Positions 16,934-24,753 are shown, counted from the stretch's first letter. The stretch: DNA of 64,000 nucleotides from Pseudomonas sp. HS6 (GCF_023375815.1 NZ_CP067412.1:310001-374000); one strand, 5' to 3'. Made by a program: numbers and translations. The notes: a model not told the origin generated them from the letters alone.

Positions 16934-17272
16934 TTACTGCGGGTCGCGCGGAGGTACTTCGCAGACGCCGATGCGCTTGGCGGCCCAGCGTTCGTACAGA
17001 CCGATCGCCACGTCGGCACCAGCCATTGCGGTGAGGCAGCCGAAGGCGCCGGCGGCCCAGATCGACATGCCGGCGGCGTACAGCAGCATGATCGCCGAGA
17101 CGCCGCAGATCATGCAGGCGCCGGAGCGCAGCGCGAGGCGTCGCAGCAGTGGCCAGCCGCGGGCGCCGTCCTTGTCGGCGCGCCACATTTCGCCGGAGAC
17201 CCCGCCCGCCACGGCCAGCAGGATGACCAGCCAGATCGGCATGTCCGCCAACGCTTGTTGCTCGTTTGTCAT
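16934..17272 (-). CDS. Phage-type holin
   Basis: 112 residues with three predicted membrane segments (about 11-27, 50-69 and 70-92) and a charged C terminus. A holin forms holes that let a muralytic enzyme reach the cell wall, releasing the tailocin. An AGGAGG site lies six bases upstream of the ATG. No endolysin or spanin gene is seen next to it or anywhere in the window, so the lysis set is either split (rest beyond the left edge) or incomplete. Confidence 0.8.
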   Translation of the reverse strand: MTNEQQALADMPIWLVILLAVAGGVSGEMWRADKDGARGWPLLRRLALRSGACMICGVSAIMLLYAAGMSIWAAGAFGCLTAMAGADVAIGLYERWAAKRIGVCEVPPRDPQ

Positions 17273-17315
17273 GTCACGCCTCCTGAAAGCGTTGATGAAA
17301 TAAAGGGGCGTGAGC

Positions 17316-17340
17316 AGACAGCACCGAAGCGGTGCTGTCT
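17316..17340. terminator. Perfect 11-bp hairpin between DUF642 gene and holin
   Basis: AGACAGCACCG and CGGTGCTGTCT pair perfectly around a 3-base loop. The minus-strand side lacks a T-run, so it may be a transcript-processing or attenuation hairpin rather than a strong terminator. Confidence 0.55.
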
Positions 17341-17379
17341 TTCACACGGGTAGTCACCGCAGCGACTCTGCGCAGGGCG

Positions 17380-17958
17380 TTACAGGCGCTCAACGATGAC
17401 GTTGTCGATAAAGGCATAGTTGGCGTATGGGTTCTGCTCGTTGGAAAACGCCAGAGTTGTCTGCGCGGTAATCGCGGTGAACTCGTAAGTGACGATGCTC
17501 CACTCGACCGCGACGCCTTTGGCTGTCGGGGTGTTGAACGTGGCGGTTTGCCCGGCCACTTTCACCTGAATGACACCGTCTCCCGAGCGGCTGGCGTATC
17601 GCGAGTTACCCGCGCTGAAGGTCAATCGGTATCGGGCGCCCGGGGTGGTGGCGAAATTCTGCTGAATTCCTCCACCGTTGCCGTAAACATAGTTGGCGAG
17701 ATCAACGATCATCACGCCATCTGCTGCCACAGAACCACCGATGGCATTGGGCATGTTGAAGTATTCGGCACCGGACAAGAACGTCGTCCAGCCCGTAATG
17801 GCATTGGTTTTTGCCGGGGTGTCCAGAATGCAGCCACCAGCGCATGTCGATTGTTCAAAGCTGCCGTTCACCAGGAGGTTTGCAGCGATTGCGCTGCCCC
17901 CGTTGCCAAGCAGTGCCATAGCAAGAAACGGAGCAGCGTATTTCTTCAGAAAGTTCAT
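17380..17958 (-). CDS. Secreted DUF642 / choice-of-anchor C family protein
   Basis: 192 residues. The N terminus is a clear signal peptide (MNFLKKYAAPFLAMALLG, ending at AIAA). The mature part opens NLLVNGSFEQ, the standard start of DUF642 domains, and ends with YAFIDNVIVERL, a galactose-binding-like jelly-roll pattern. A CAGGC pair of cysteines may form a disulfide. The domain is best known from plant wall proteins and from scattered bacterial secreted proteins, and is thought to bind carbohydrates. It is the only exported enzyme-free protein in the tailocin operon, placed between Com and holin, with its own hairpin after it. Function here is unknown. Confidence 0.82.
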   Translation of the reverse strand: MNFLKKYAAPFLAMALLGNGGSAIAANLLVNGSFEQSTCAGGCILDTPAKTNAITGWTTFLSGAEYFNMPNAIGGSVAADGVMIVDLANYVYGNGGGIQQNFATTPGARYRLTFSAGNSRYASRSGDGVIQVKVAGQTATFNTPTAKGVAVEWSIVTYEFTAITAQTTLAFSNEQNPYANYAFIDNVIVERL

Positions 17959-17963
17959 GTCTT

Positions 17964-18155
17964 TTACCTATGAGGTGATTGATCAGGTTGTGCTGACGAC
18001 GCAGCACACATGTCGCTCACAGGCGATCGCTCGGGGCTCGTGGCCTTCACATGATTCAATGTTCCGCAGCGGGAACATTTGATCTGGAGTTCTGTGAACT
18101 CGCCCACCCGGGCGAGCAGTCTTTTGCAATTGCCGCAGCGGCAGTCCTTCAACAT
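17964..18155 (-). CDS. Com-like zinc-ribbon regulatory protein
   Basis: 63 residues from the ATG at 18,155, which has AAGGA about eight bases upstream. Four cysteines in CRCGNCKR and IKCSRCGT form a zinc ribbon, like Mu Com, an RNA-binding protein that activates translation of mom. The Mu-type mom gene is absent here; the next gene is the DUF642 protein. So Com may control that gene's translation, which would fit Com's known action on a downstream mRNA, or it may be a remnant. The ending (SSAQPDQSPHR) is low complexity. Confidence 0.75.
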   Translation of the reverse strand: MLKDCRCGNCKRLLARVGEFTELQIKCSRCGTLNHVKATSPERSPVSDMCAASSAQPDQSPHR

Positions 18156-18228
18156 CTGCAAATCCTTTTGTTTCTCCGCCTGACTGCGTTTATGCCGTGA
18201 AGCTTCGTTTAAGCGGCCTGCATCAGGC

Positions 18229-18283
18229 AGGCATTCCAAAAAGCCCGGTAATGCCCCGGGCTGCTCGGTGATACGCTCTCGCG
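18229..18283. repeat. Direct repeat copy A flanking the Tfa-like cassette
   Basis: Starts with AGGCATTCCAAAAAGCCCGG, identical over 20 bases to copy B at 18,818, and stays similar for about 35 more bases (CCGGGCT..TC.GT.AT.CGCTC). Confidence 0.7.
18242..18262 (-). terminator. Terminator after Tfa-like cassette gene
   Basis: Minus strand AGCCCGG and CCGGGCT form a 7-bp stem, with TTTTT following. It lies 29 bp after the stop of the 144-residue gene and before Com, so Com probably needs its own promoter or read-through. Confidence 0.7.
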
Positions 18284-18290
18284 TCTTGAA

Positions 18291-18725
18291 CTAGAACGGC
18301 GCTACCGGCCAGTTGATTGTGGTCGGATAACCGGATTGACTCTTCACTTCGCTGACAGCGATGTAGTACTCCTGGTAAGCAATCCATGCAGATTGTTCGG
18401 CAGGTGTGGCAACACCCAGAAGGACCTTGTATTGCAAAGGATTGAACTTCAACCAACGAGCAGCCTCGTCATAGCGCTTCTCGCACTGCCCGGTCACCAT
18501 TTGAATTCGCTCTTCAGCCGTCAGTTCGGTGAAGACCCACGAGTCCGACGACCCGTTAAAGTACGATTTGGCCTTCCATCCCACCTGAGCTGTCGTGTCG
18601 CCTGTGACATCGATCCATAGACCCTCCTCCGAATTGGCCGGCTTGGCTTCATCGGTATCCAACACTTGCTCAACCACCATAAAACCGGTTGCGTAGGCTG
18701 CGTTTACAAGTACATATCGTTTCAT
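18291..18725 (-). CDS. Tail-fibre-assembly-like protein, isolated at head of tailocin locus
   Basis: 144 residues with AAGGGA eight bases upstream of the ATG. The C terminus (SQSGYPTTINWPVAPF) and the WLKFNPLQYKVLLGVATPAEQSAWIAYQEY region match the end of Caudovirales Tfa proteins. The N-terminal part is not recognised. No fibre gene is adjacent; the nearest is 4.5 kb further on. The gene is bracketed by direct repeats with terminators, so it looks like a mobile or duplicated cassette. It could serve the fibre of either tail. Confidence 0.6.
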   Translation of the reverse strand: MKRYVLVNAAYATGFMVVEQVLDTDEAKPANSEEGLWIDVTGDTTAQVGWKAKSYFNGSSDSWVFTELTAEERIQMVTGQCEKRYDEAARWLKFNPLQYKVLLGVATPAEQSAWIAYQEYYIAVSEVKSQSGYPTTINWPVAPF

Positions 18726-18817
18726 GTGTTTCCCTTCTGGTTTGATTGTCCTGAACGCGGGCTCATCGCACTGCGCAAACGAACGATTAGGTTTATCTCT
18801 GCGGTTACTACGCTGGT

Positions 18818-18873
18818 AGGCATTCCAAAAAGCCCGGCCATTGACCGGGCTTTTCAGTAATGCGCTCCTTCGC
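18818..18873. repeat. Direct repeat copy B flanking the Tfa-like cassette
   Basis: Copy of 18,229-18,283, beginning with the same AGGCATTCCAAAAAGCCCGG and continuing through a similar hairpin. Confidence 0.7.
18831..18851 (-). terminator. Terminator-like hairpin upstream of Tfa-like gene
   Basis: Minus strand AGCCCGG pairs with CCGGGCT, followed by TTTTT. Matches the hairpin at 18,242 in repeat copy A. It would attenuate transcription from the operator region into the locus unless read through. Confidence 0.6.
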
Positions 18874-19121
18874 CTTCCTTCGATCCTGTGTACGTGAAGG
18901 AAGCTGACTTTTCGGCGCTACTGGCGCGGTACGAGTCCGTTCAAATTGTTTTTCCGACCGCGGTCCCTGCCCGCCGGATAACTGCTTCTGGTGCTTTACG
19001 CTGCACACCCGGGTCAGTTGCCAACCCTCTGAACCGTTGAGGCCGGTTCATCGCTGCCTGTTCTTGTGGAACTAAAGAGCTGTTGTTGCCAGCCGCTTTG
19101 TCGAGCGGCTTGGTGGCAAGA

Positions 19122-19187
19122 ATATGCATGTATGCATATCCAGTCAATGCGCAAATGCATTTATTTATGCATGAGAAATGCGCAGAT
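19122..19187. promoter_or_regulatory. Operator-like cluster of TGCAT repeats (tailocin promoter region)
   Basis: Within 66 bases lie ATATGCATGTATGCATAT (two ATGCAT half-sites in a palindrome at 19,122-19,139), AAATGCATTTATTTATGCA at 19,153-19,171 and another AGATGCATG near 19,182. A very similar site, on the opposite strand, lies just upstream of the repressor gene. Repeated symmetric sites between the repressor terminator and the first tailocin gene suggest binding by the PrtR-like repressor. The tailocin promoter should be here. Confidence 0.6.
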
Positions 19188-19237
19188 GCATGAAAGCCCC
19201 GCCAATCAAGGGTTGTCCGGTTTTCTACAGGCGAAAA

Positions 19238-19260
19238 AAAACCCGCCGTGGGCGGGTTTT
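19238..19260 (-). terminator. Terminator after repressor gene
   Basis: Minus strand AAAACCCGCC and GGCGGGTTTT form a 10-bp stem around 3 bases, followed by a run of T. It lies 18 bases beyond the repressor stop and insulates the tailocin operon from repressor transcription. Confidence 0.88.
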
Positions 19261-19277
19261 ATCTGAGAGAGGGATCG

Positions 19278-20012
19278 TTATCGGGCGTACATGCCCCACC
19301 AGAAGACGTGACCAAGGATGACAATCTGCTCCTCCTGGATCTCCTGAAAGCTGTAATCCTCGTCCGGATGCTCATCGCGATTGAAGCTGCGCAGGCGGAT
19401 GCCGGTAGGCAGGCGATAGAGCTGCTTCACCCGCAATTGGCCGTTGTGGTTGATTGCATAAAGGTCGCCATCAATGATGTCACCAATCCCGCACTTGCCC
19501 GCGTTGACACCGACAGTGGCGCCGTCACGCAGCACCGGCAACATGCTGTTGCCCCGTACGGTCACGCATTTGGCCTGGTCGAACTGCACGCCATTATGGC
19601 GCAGGCTGCGCTTGCCAAAGCGCAGGCTAGAGCGTTCGCTCTCTTCGATGACGAATCTTCCTGATCCAGCAGCCAATTCAACCTCGCGAAGAAAGGGCAC
19701 CGACACCTCGTCGTCATCGACGGGCGTGTCATCGTCCCAAAGGCTTATGTCCTTGAGTTCGGAATGCAACTCCTCGCGCCCACCGCCGGCGACCGGCGCA
19801 ACATCCGCGCGCCCGCGCAACTGATCGGTGCTCACGGCGAAGTACTCGGCAATCTTCGAAATGTGTTTATCCGAAGGATCGACGATCTTCCCGCTGAGAA
19901 TCCGCGAGAGAGTGGATTGAGGCACGCCGGTTCGACGGTGGAGCTCCGTGGGGGAGATCCCGTGCTGATCGAGCAGTGCTCTTAAGACGGAGGATACGTT
20001 GCGTTTTTGCAT
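19278..20012 (-). CDS. prtR: PrtR-like LexA/CI-type repressor of the tailocin locus
   Basis: 244 residues from the ATG at 20,012 (MQKRNVSSVL); an earlier ATG at 20,021 and a TTG at 20,048 are possible, none with a strong ribosome binding site. Residues 5-65 are a Cro/CI helix-turn-helix (GISPTELHRRTGVPQSTLSR). Residues ~105-235 are an S24 autoprotease domain with cleavage site Ala115-Gly116, nucleophile Ser156 in GNSM and general-base Lys196 in LRVKQLY. DNA damage should activate RecA, trigger self-cleavage and release the tailocin genes. No PrtN-type activator is in the window, so direct repression is likely. Symbol by family. Confidence 0.9.
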   Translation of the reverse strand: MQKRNVSSVLRALLDQHGISPTELHRRTGVPQSTLSRILSGKIVDPSDKHISKIAEYFAVSTDQLRGRADVAPVAGGGREELHSELKDISLWDDDTPVDDDEVSVPFLREVELAAGSGRFVIEESERSSLRFGKRSLRHNGVQFDQAKCVTVRGNSMLPVLRDGATVGVNAGKCGIGDIIDGDLYAINHNGQLRVKQLYRLPTGIRLRSFNRDEHPDEDYSFQEIQEEQIVILGHVFWWGMYAR

Positions 20013-20054
20013 AACGCGCATAGTGCTTGAAGTTTTTCGGGAAGACAAATGCTG

Positions 20055-20075
20055 ATTTGCATAAATCGTGCATTT
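20055..20075. promoter_or_regulatory. Probable repressor operator upstream of prtR-like gene
   Basis: ATTTGCATAAATCGTGCATTT. Its complement AAATGCA-CG-ATTTATGCA matches the 19,153 site AAATGCA-TTT-ATTTATGCA, the spacing differing by one base. Location 43 bases before the repressor start suits autoregulation. Confidence 0.6.
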
Positions 20076-20187
20076 GGCCTTTTCGAATTCAAACCTTGTT
20101 TCATTTCAAATCAATCGATTTCTGTAGAAGCGCAATCAATCGGACTAGCCTGATCAGCACGAAATCAACCTGGAAAGGATCTTCAAA

Positions 20188-20928
20188 GTGAATGATACCG
20201 ACCCCGCAAGGCGATCCATGTCACCGGCGGAACAGATTATTTCCTCCCAAGCGATTGTTTTTGCTCGCTCAAACAAGAAAGCCATCGCGAAGCGCCTCAC
20301 AGACAAAACCGTCTTTCTTCCGGAGGAAGCGCCGGTATCCGTATTCATGGCAGGTTCACCGGGTGCAGGCAAAACTGAAGCGTCAATCGCTCTGATCAAC
20401 CTTTTCGCGGATACAAAAATCCTGAGAATCGACCCCGACGAACTGAGAAGCGAATTCTCTGAATACTCAGGCGGGAACTCGTGGCTTTTCCAAGGAGGCG
20501 TTTCGATTTTGGTTGAAAAAATCCTCGACTTCGCCATCGATCAAAGACAGTCATTTTTGCTGGATGGAACCCTTTCAAACATCGATGTGGCCAGAAAAAA
20601 TGTTGAGCGATCCTTGAAAAAAGGCCGGTTTGTGCAAATTTTGTATGTCTATCAAAACCCATTTCTGGCGTGGGATTTTGTGAAAGCCCGAGAGGAAGCT
20701 GAGGGCAGGAGGATCCGAAAAGGGCATTTCATCGACCAATATTTTGCGGCACGTGACGTAGTGAACTCGCTTAAGTTAGAGTTCAGCGGTGATATCCATG
20801 TCGATCTGTTGCTCAAGCACATCGATAACTCGGGGCGGCTTTACAAGGCTGGTGTCGACAAAATTGACTACCATATACCTGAGAAATACACACGAGCCGA
20901 TCTTGAAGCCAGGCTCGGGACACCTTAA
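20188..20928 (+). CDS. Zeta toxin family kinase
   Basis: 246 residues with a GTG start that has AAGGA eight bases upstream; an ATG at 20,218 is the alternative. A P-loop GSPGAGKTEAS lies near residues 56-66. Zeta toxins phosphorylate UDP-N-acetylglucosamine and block cell wall synthesis, or may target other sugars or nucleotides in distant members. Catalytic features include a Walker A and the downstream DPDELR and LDGT segments. It is more AT-rich than its neighbours. No classical epsilon antitoxin is upstream; the N-terminal helix (AEQIISSQAIVFARSNKKAIAKR) could fill that role in cis as in EzeT-type proteins, or the small gene next door could. Confidence 0.85.
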   Translation: MNDTDPARRSMSPAEQIISSQAIVFARSNKKAIAKRLTDKTVFLPEEAPVSVFMAGSPGAGKTEASIALINLFADTKILRIDPDELRSEFSEYSGGNSWLFQGGVSILVEKILDFAIDQRQSFLLDGTLSNIDVARKNVERSLKKGRFVQILYVYQNPFLAWDFVKAREEAEGRRIRKGHFIDQYFAARDVVNSLKLEFSGDIHVDLLLKHIDNSGRLYKAGVDKIDYHIPEKYTRADLEARLGTP

Positions 20929-20939
20929 GGAGCGCATTC

Positions 20940-21107
20940 ATGATTTCTATTAAGCTTGGCGCTAGCAAAGGTGCCAAAAACCCGTTTGCCGACTTTATTC
21001 GTAACGCGAAGGCCGAACAAAAGAAGCGTGTTTATGGTGAGGTTTTGACTGAGGCGACCAAGCAACAGAATCTCGTCATGATGCAGGCCGAAGTGAAACG
21101 AGCCTGA
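20940..21107 (+). CDS. Small lysine-rich protein downstream of zeta toxin, candidate partner
   Basis: 55 residues starting MISIKLGASKGAKNPFADF. AAGGAG is seven bases upstream of its ATG and it begins 11 bases after the toxin stop, so both are one operon. The end (VMMQAEVKRA) is helical and charged. It resembles no family I know. It is a natural candidate for an antitoxin or accessory protein of the kinase, but nothing in the sequence shows that directly. Confidence 0.7.
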   Translation: MISIKLGASKGAKNPFADFIRNAKAEQKKRVYGEVLTEATKQQNLVMMQAEVKRA

Positions 21108-21127
21108 CACCTGACATTTTTTCCCAG

Positions 21128-21152
21128 AAAGCCCGGCCAAGTGCCGGGTTTT
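21128..21152 (+). terminator. Terminator of the zeta toxin operon
   Basis: AAAGCCCGGC pairs with GCCGGGTTTT (two wobble pairs) and ends in a short T-run, 20 bases beyond the small gene. It separates the toxin operon from mutS. Confidence 0.75.
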
Positions 21153-21309
21153 GTCATTTCCTGACCGCAATCGGATACACCGCACTATCCAACCCTGCTC
21201 AGGGCAGCGCCTGCAAGACCGCCCATGGTAACCTTGCGCCCATCGCGGAAAAGCCCGGCGACTGCCCCGCTTTTGCCCCACACCTTCCAACGAGTTACCT
21301 GACAATCCG

Positions 21310-23892
21310 ATGAATAAAGCCGTCTCCGACCTGTCCTCCCACACCCCGATGATGCAGCAGTACTGGCGCCTGAAGAATCAGCACCCGGACCAGCTGATGT
21401 TCTACCGCATGGGCGACTTCTACGAGATCTTCTACGAAGACGCGAAGAAGGCGGCCAAGTTGCTGGACATCACCCTGACTGCCCGGGGGCAGTCGGCGGG
21501 GCAGGCGATTCCGATGTGCGGGATTCCGTATCACGCGGCGGAAGGCTACCTGGCGAAACTGGTCAAGCTCGGCGAGTCGGTGGTGATCTGCGAGCAGGTC
21601 GGCGACCCGGCCACCAGCAAAGGGCCAGTGGATCGTCAGGTGGTACGGATTATCACCCCGGGTACGGTCAGCGACGAGGCACTGCTTGATGAGCGTCGCG
21701 ACAACCTGATCGCGGCGGTGCTGGGGGACGAGCGTCTGTTCGGCCTGGCGGTGCTGGACATCACCAGCGGCAACTTCAGCGTGCTTGAGATCAAGGGTTG
21801 GGAGAACCTGCTGGCGGAGCTTGAGCGGGTCAACCCGGTGGAATTGCTGATCCCGGATGACTGGCCAAAAGATCTGCCGGCGGAAAAACGCCGTGGGGTT
21901 CGTCGCCGCGCGCCGTGGGATTTCGAGCGTGATTCGGCGCTGAAAAGTCTTTGCCAGCAATTCTCCACTCAGGACCTCAAAGGCTTCGGCTGCGAAACCC
22001 TGACCCTGGCCATCGGCGCCGCCGGTTGCCTGCTGGCGTACGCTAAGGAAACCCAGCGCACCGCCCTGCCCCACCTGCGCAGCCTGCGTCATGAACGGCT
22101 GGACGACACCGTGGTGCTGGACGGCGCCAGCCGCCGCAACCTGGAACTCGACACCAACCTGGCCGGTGGCCGCGACAACACCCTGCAATCGGTGGTCGAC
22201 CGTTGCCAGACCGCCATGGGCAGCCGCTTGCTGACCCGTTGGCTCAACCGTCCGCTGCGCGATCTGACCGTGCTGTTGGCACGCCAGACCTCGATCACTT
22301 GCCTGCTCGACCGCTATCGCTTTGAAAACCTGCAACCGCAGCTCAAGGAAATCGGCGACATCGAGCGGATTCTGGCGCGGATCGGCCTGCGCAATGCCCG
22401 TCCTCGCGACCTTGCCCGCCTGCGTGATGCACTTGGCGCCCTGCCTGAACTGCAAGTGGCGATGACCGACCTGGAAGCGCCGCATCTGCAACGTCTGGCG
22501 ACCACCACCAGCACTTACCCCGAACTGGCAGCGCTGCTGGAAAAAGCCATTATCGACAACCCGCCTGCGGTGATCCGCGACGGCGGCGTGCTGAAAACCG
22601 GTTACGACAGCGAACTCGACGACCTGCAATCGCTGAGCGAAAACGCCGGCCAGTTCCTGATCGATCTGGAAGCCCGGGAAAAGGCTCGCACCGGCCTGGC
22701 CAACCTGAAAGTCGGCTACAACCGCATTCACGGCTACTTCATCGAGTTGCCAAGCAAACAGGCTGAGTCAGCACCGGCGGACTACATTCGTCGTCAGACC
22801 CTCAAGGGTGCCGAGCGCTTCATCACGCCGGAGCTGAAAGAGTTCGAAGACAAGGCGCTGTCGGCCAAGAGCCGTGCCCTGGCTCGGGAGAAGATGCTCT
22901 ACGAAGCGCTGCTGGAAGACCTGATCAGCCAGTTGCCGCCATTGCAGGACACCGCTGGTGCACTTGCAGAACTCGACGTGCTGAGCAACCTCGCCGAGCG
23001 TGCACTGAATCTCGACCTGAATTGCCCGACTTTTGTCAGCGAACCGTGCATGCGCATCAACCAGGGTCGTCACCCGGTGGTGGAGCAAGTGCTGACCACG
23101 CCGTTTGTAGCCAACGACCTGAGCCTGGACGACAGCACCCGCATGCTGGTGATCACCGGCCCGAACATGGGCGGTAAATCCACCTACATGCGCCAGACTG
23201 CACTGATCGTGTTGCTGGCGCATATCGGCAGCTTCGTGCCGGCGGCCAGTTGCGAATTGTCGCTGGTGGACCGGATTTTCACCCGGATCGGTTCCAGCGA
23301 CGACCTGGCCGGCGGGCGATCGACCTTTATGGTGGAAATGAGCGAAACCGCCAACATTCTGCACAACGCCACCGAGCGCAGCTTGGTACTGATGGACGAA
23401 GTGGGGCGCGGCACCAGCACTTTCGACGGTTTGTCCCTGGCTTGGGCGGCAGCCGAGCGACTGGCGCACCTGCGCGCCTACACGCTGTTTGCCACGCACT
23501 ACTTCGAATTGACCGTGCTGCCGGAAGCCGAACCCTTGGTGGCCAACGTGCACCTCAATGCAACCGAGCACAACGAACGCATCGTGTTCCTGCACCACGT
23601 GCTGCCGGGGCCGGCCAGCCAGAGTTATGGCCTGGCCGTCGCGCAATTGGCGGGTGTGCCGAGCGAAGTGATCGTGCGTGCCCGTGAGCACCTGAGCCGA
23701 CTGGAAGACACCGCTTTGCCGCATGAAGCGCCTAAACCGGCCGCCAAGGGCAAACCGGCGACACCGCAACAAAGCGACATGTTCGCCAGCCTTCCGCATC
23801 CGGTGCTGGATGAGTTGGCTAAACTGGACATAGACGACATGACACCGCGCCGTGCGCTCGAAATGTTATATGCACTTAAGAACCGGATCTAA
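21310..23892 (+). CDS. mutS: DNA mismatch repair protein MutS
   Basis: 860 residues, typical length. The N-terminal mismatch-binding domain has the [11 protein letters not shown] motif (F and E contact the mismatch). The C-terminal ATPase has Walker [12 protein letters not shown] near 616-624, followed by [12 protein letters not shown] (Walker B/signature). It recognises mismatches and small loops and recruits MutL. It stands alone, with the tailocin region on one side and fdxA on the other; the mutS flank is a common integration point for tailocins in fluorescent pseudomonads. Confidence 0.99.
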   Translation: MNKAVSDLSSHTPMMQQYWRLKNQHPDQLMFYRMGDFYEIFYEDAKKAAKLLDITLTARGQSAGQAIPMCGIPYHAAEGYLAKLVKLGESVVICEQVGDPATSKGPVDRQVVRIITPGTVSDEALLDERRDNLIAAVLGDERLFGLAVLDITSGNFSVLEIKGWENLLAELERVNPVELLIPDDWPKDLPAEKRRGVRRRAPWDFERDSALKSLCQQFSTQDLKGFGCETLTLAIGAAGCLLAYAKETQRTALPHLRSLRHERLDDTVVLDGASRRNLELDTNLAGGRDNTLQSVVDRCQTAMGSRLLTRWLNRPLRDLTVLLARQTSITCLLDRYRFENLQPQLKEIGDIERILARIGLRNARPRDLARLRDALGALPELQVAMTDLEAPHLQRLATTTSTYPELAALLEKAIIDNPPAVIRDGGVLKTGYDSELDDLQSLSENAGQFLIDLEAREKARTGLANLKVGYNRIHGYFIELPSKQAESAPADYIRRQTLKGAERFITPELKEFEDKALSAKSRALAREKMLYEALLEDLISQLPPLQDTAGALAELDVLSNLAERALNLDLNCPTFVSEPCMRINQGRHPVVEQVLTTPFVANDLSLDDSTRMLVITGPNMGGKSTYMRQTALIVLLAHIGSFVPAASCELSLVDRIFTRIGSSDDLAGGRSTFMVEMSETANILHNATERSLVLMDEVGRGTSTFDGLSLAWAAAERLAHLRAYTLFATHYFELTVLPEAEPLVANVHLNATEHNERIVFLHHVLPGPASQSYGLAVAQLAGVPSEVIVRAREHLSRLEDTALPHEAPKPAAKGKPATPQQSDMFASLPHPVLDELAKLDIDDMTPRRALEMLYALKNRI

Positions 23893-24055
23893 GCACTAAA
23901 GAACCGGATATAACGCAAACGGCTTCAAGCTGTTAGAATCTCGCGCGGTTTGGGATGCTGCTGGCTAATAGCCTGGCTGGCAGACATCGCTCCCGAACCT
24001 GGCGACCCCAACCGTGAAGGGGCAACGCTGCCGCCGCCTGAGGAGAAAATTAGAA

Positions 24056-24379
24056 ATGACCTTCGTCGTCACCGACAACTGCATCAAGTGCAAGTACACC
24101 GACTGCGTAGAAGTCTGTCCGGTGGACTGCTTTTACGAAGGCCCGAACTTCCTGGTGATTCACCCGGATGAGTGCATCGACTGCGCCCTGTGCGAACCAG
24201 AATGCCCGGCCGTCGCCATTTTCTCCGAGGACGAAGTCCCGGAAGAGATGCAAGAGTTCATTCAACTGAACGTCGAGCTGGCGGAAATCTGGCCGAACAT
24301 CACCGAGAAGAAAGAATCGCTGCCGGATGCCGAAGAGTGGGATGGCGTCAAAGGCAAGATCAAAGACCTCGAACGCTGA
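24056..24379 (+). CDS. fdxA: Ferredoxin FdxA (7Fe, [3Fe-4S][4Fe-4S])
   Basis: 107 residues from the ATG at 24,056 (AGGAG nine bases upstream), the standard FdxA length. Cysteines C9, C12, C17, C21 and C25 and then C40, C43, C46 and C50 form the two clusters; the [14 protein letters not shown] stretch is the conserved second set. It transfers electrons at low potential; a dedicated partner is not known from context. It is followed by a strong terminator. Confidence 0.97.
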   Translation: MTFVVTDNCIKCKYTDCVEVCPVDCFYEGPNFLVIHPDECIDCALCEPECPAVAIFSEDEVPEEMQEFIQLNVELAEIWPNITEKKESLPDAEEWDGVKGKIKDLER

Positions 24380-24397
24380 TCTGTCCCGCGTTTGAAG

Positions 24398-24420
24398 AAA
24401 AGGCCCCTCGCGGGCCTTTT
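24398..24420 (+). terminator. fdxA terminator
   Basis: AAAAGGCCC and GGGCCTTTT around CTCGC, followed by TT; 20 bases beyond the fdxA stop. Confidence 0.88.
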
Positions 24421-24452
24421 TTGCTTTTCAGGGTTTTGCTTTATTTCAGGCA

Positions 24453-24581
24453 AAAAAAAGGGGCGGTTTGACCCGCCCACATTTTTTCCCTATTCCCTGT
24501 GTTCCTTTTCATCGTCCTGATGAATCACGTCCTGCGATGTCCTTTCCCCTCTTCCTTGAAGGGCGTGTCTGTCCGTCGACA
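24453..24581 (-). ncRNA. rsmZ: Small regulatory RNA RsmZ
   Basis: About 129 nt on the minus strand, starting TGTCGACGGACAGACACG at 24,581 and ending in a GC-rich hairpin (GGGCGGGTCAAACCGCCCC) with an eight-T run at 24,452-24,459. It carries eight GGA motifs, several exposed in loops, which bind and sequester RsmA/RsmE and so free mRNAs for secondary metabolism, biofilm and extracellular enzymes. Position between fdxA and rpoS is the known site of rsmZ in P. fluorescens. A -10 box TAGTAT lies eight bases upstream and a GacA site 180 bases upstream. Identification is from remembered sequence and synteny. Confidence 0.93.
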
Positions 24582-24589
24582 CAACTCAG

Positions 24590-24595
24590 ATACTA
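24590..24595 (-). promoter_or_regulatory. -10 element of rsmZ
   Basis: TAGTAT on the minus strand, eight bases before the RNA start at 24,581. Confidence 0.65.
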
Positions 24596-24753
24596 GAGAT
24601 TTCCCTGACAGCCGCAACCGGCCGGCTCAGCTAAAACAGGCTGTCATAAGCACTTAATATTTAAAAATAACCATACAAATCAGCAGCTTGAATGCCTTCA
24701 GCAAACTCAATGGACGTCTGCCGCAGTGTAAAAATAGCGAACACTTACGAAAG

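Larger units (their letters stand above)
18726..19121. other. Non-coding head region, no convincing gene
   Basis: About 400 bases between the Tfa-like gene and the operator repeats. Two short minus-strand frames exist (36 residues from an ATG at 19,051, and a frame ending at the hairpin at 18,831) but neither has a good ribosome binding site or a recognisable product. It is most likely a 5' leader of the tailocin transcript. Confidence 0.5.

Noticed and set aside
18941..19051. 36-codon ORF (MNRPQRFRG start) in the tailocin head region
   Set aside because: Weak ribosome binding site, no family, and biased composition; treated as leader.
1..19260. Intact P2- or Mu-like prophage
   Set aside because: No integrase, transposase, capsid, portal, terminase or replication gene in 19 kb, and tail genes are complete and ordered; a tailocin fits better. 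The part left of the window was not seen.
17341..20012. PrtN-like activator
   Set aside because: Searched the head region for a second regulator; only the S24 repressor and the Com-like protein were found.
20101..20142. Direct repeats AATCAATCG (20,109 and 20,134) before the zeta gene
   Set aside because: Could be an operator, but nine bases in AT-rich DNA is too little to claim.
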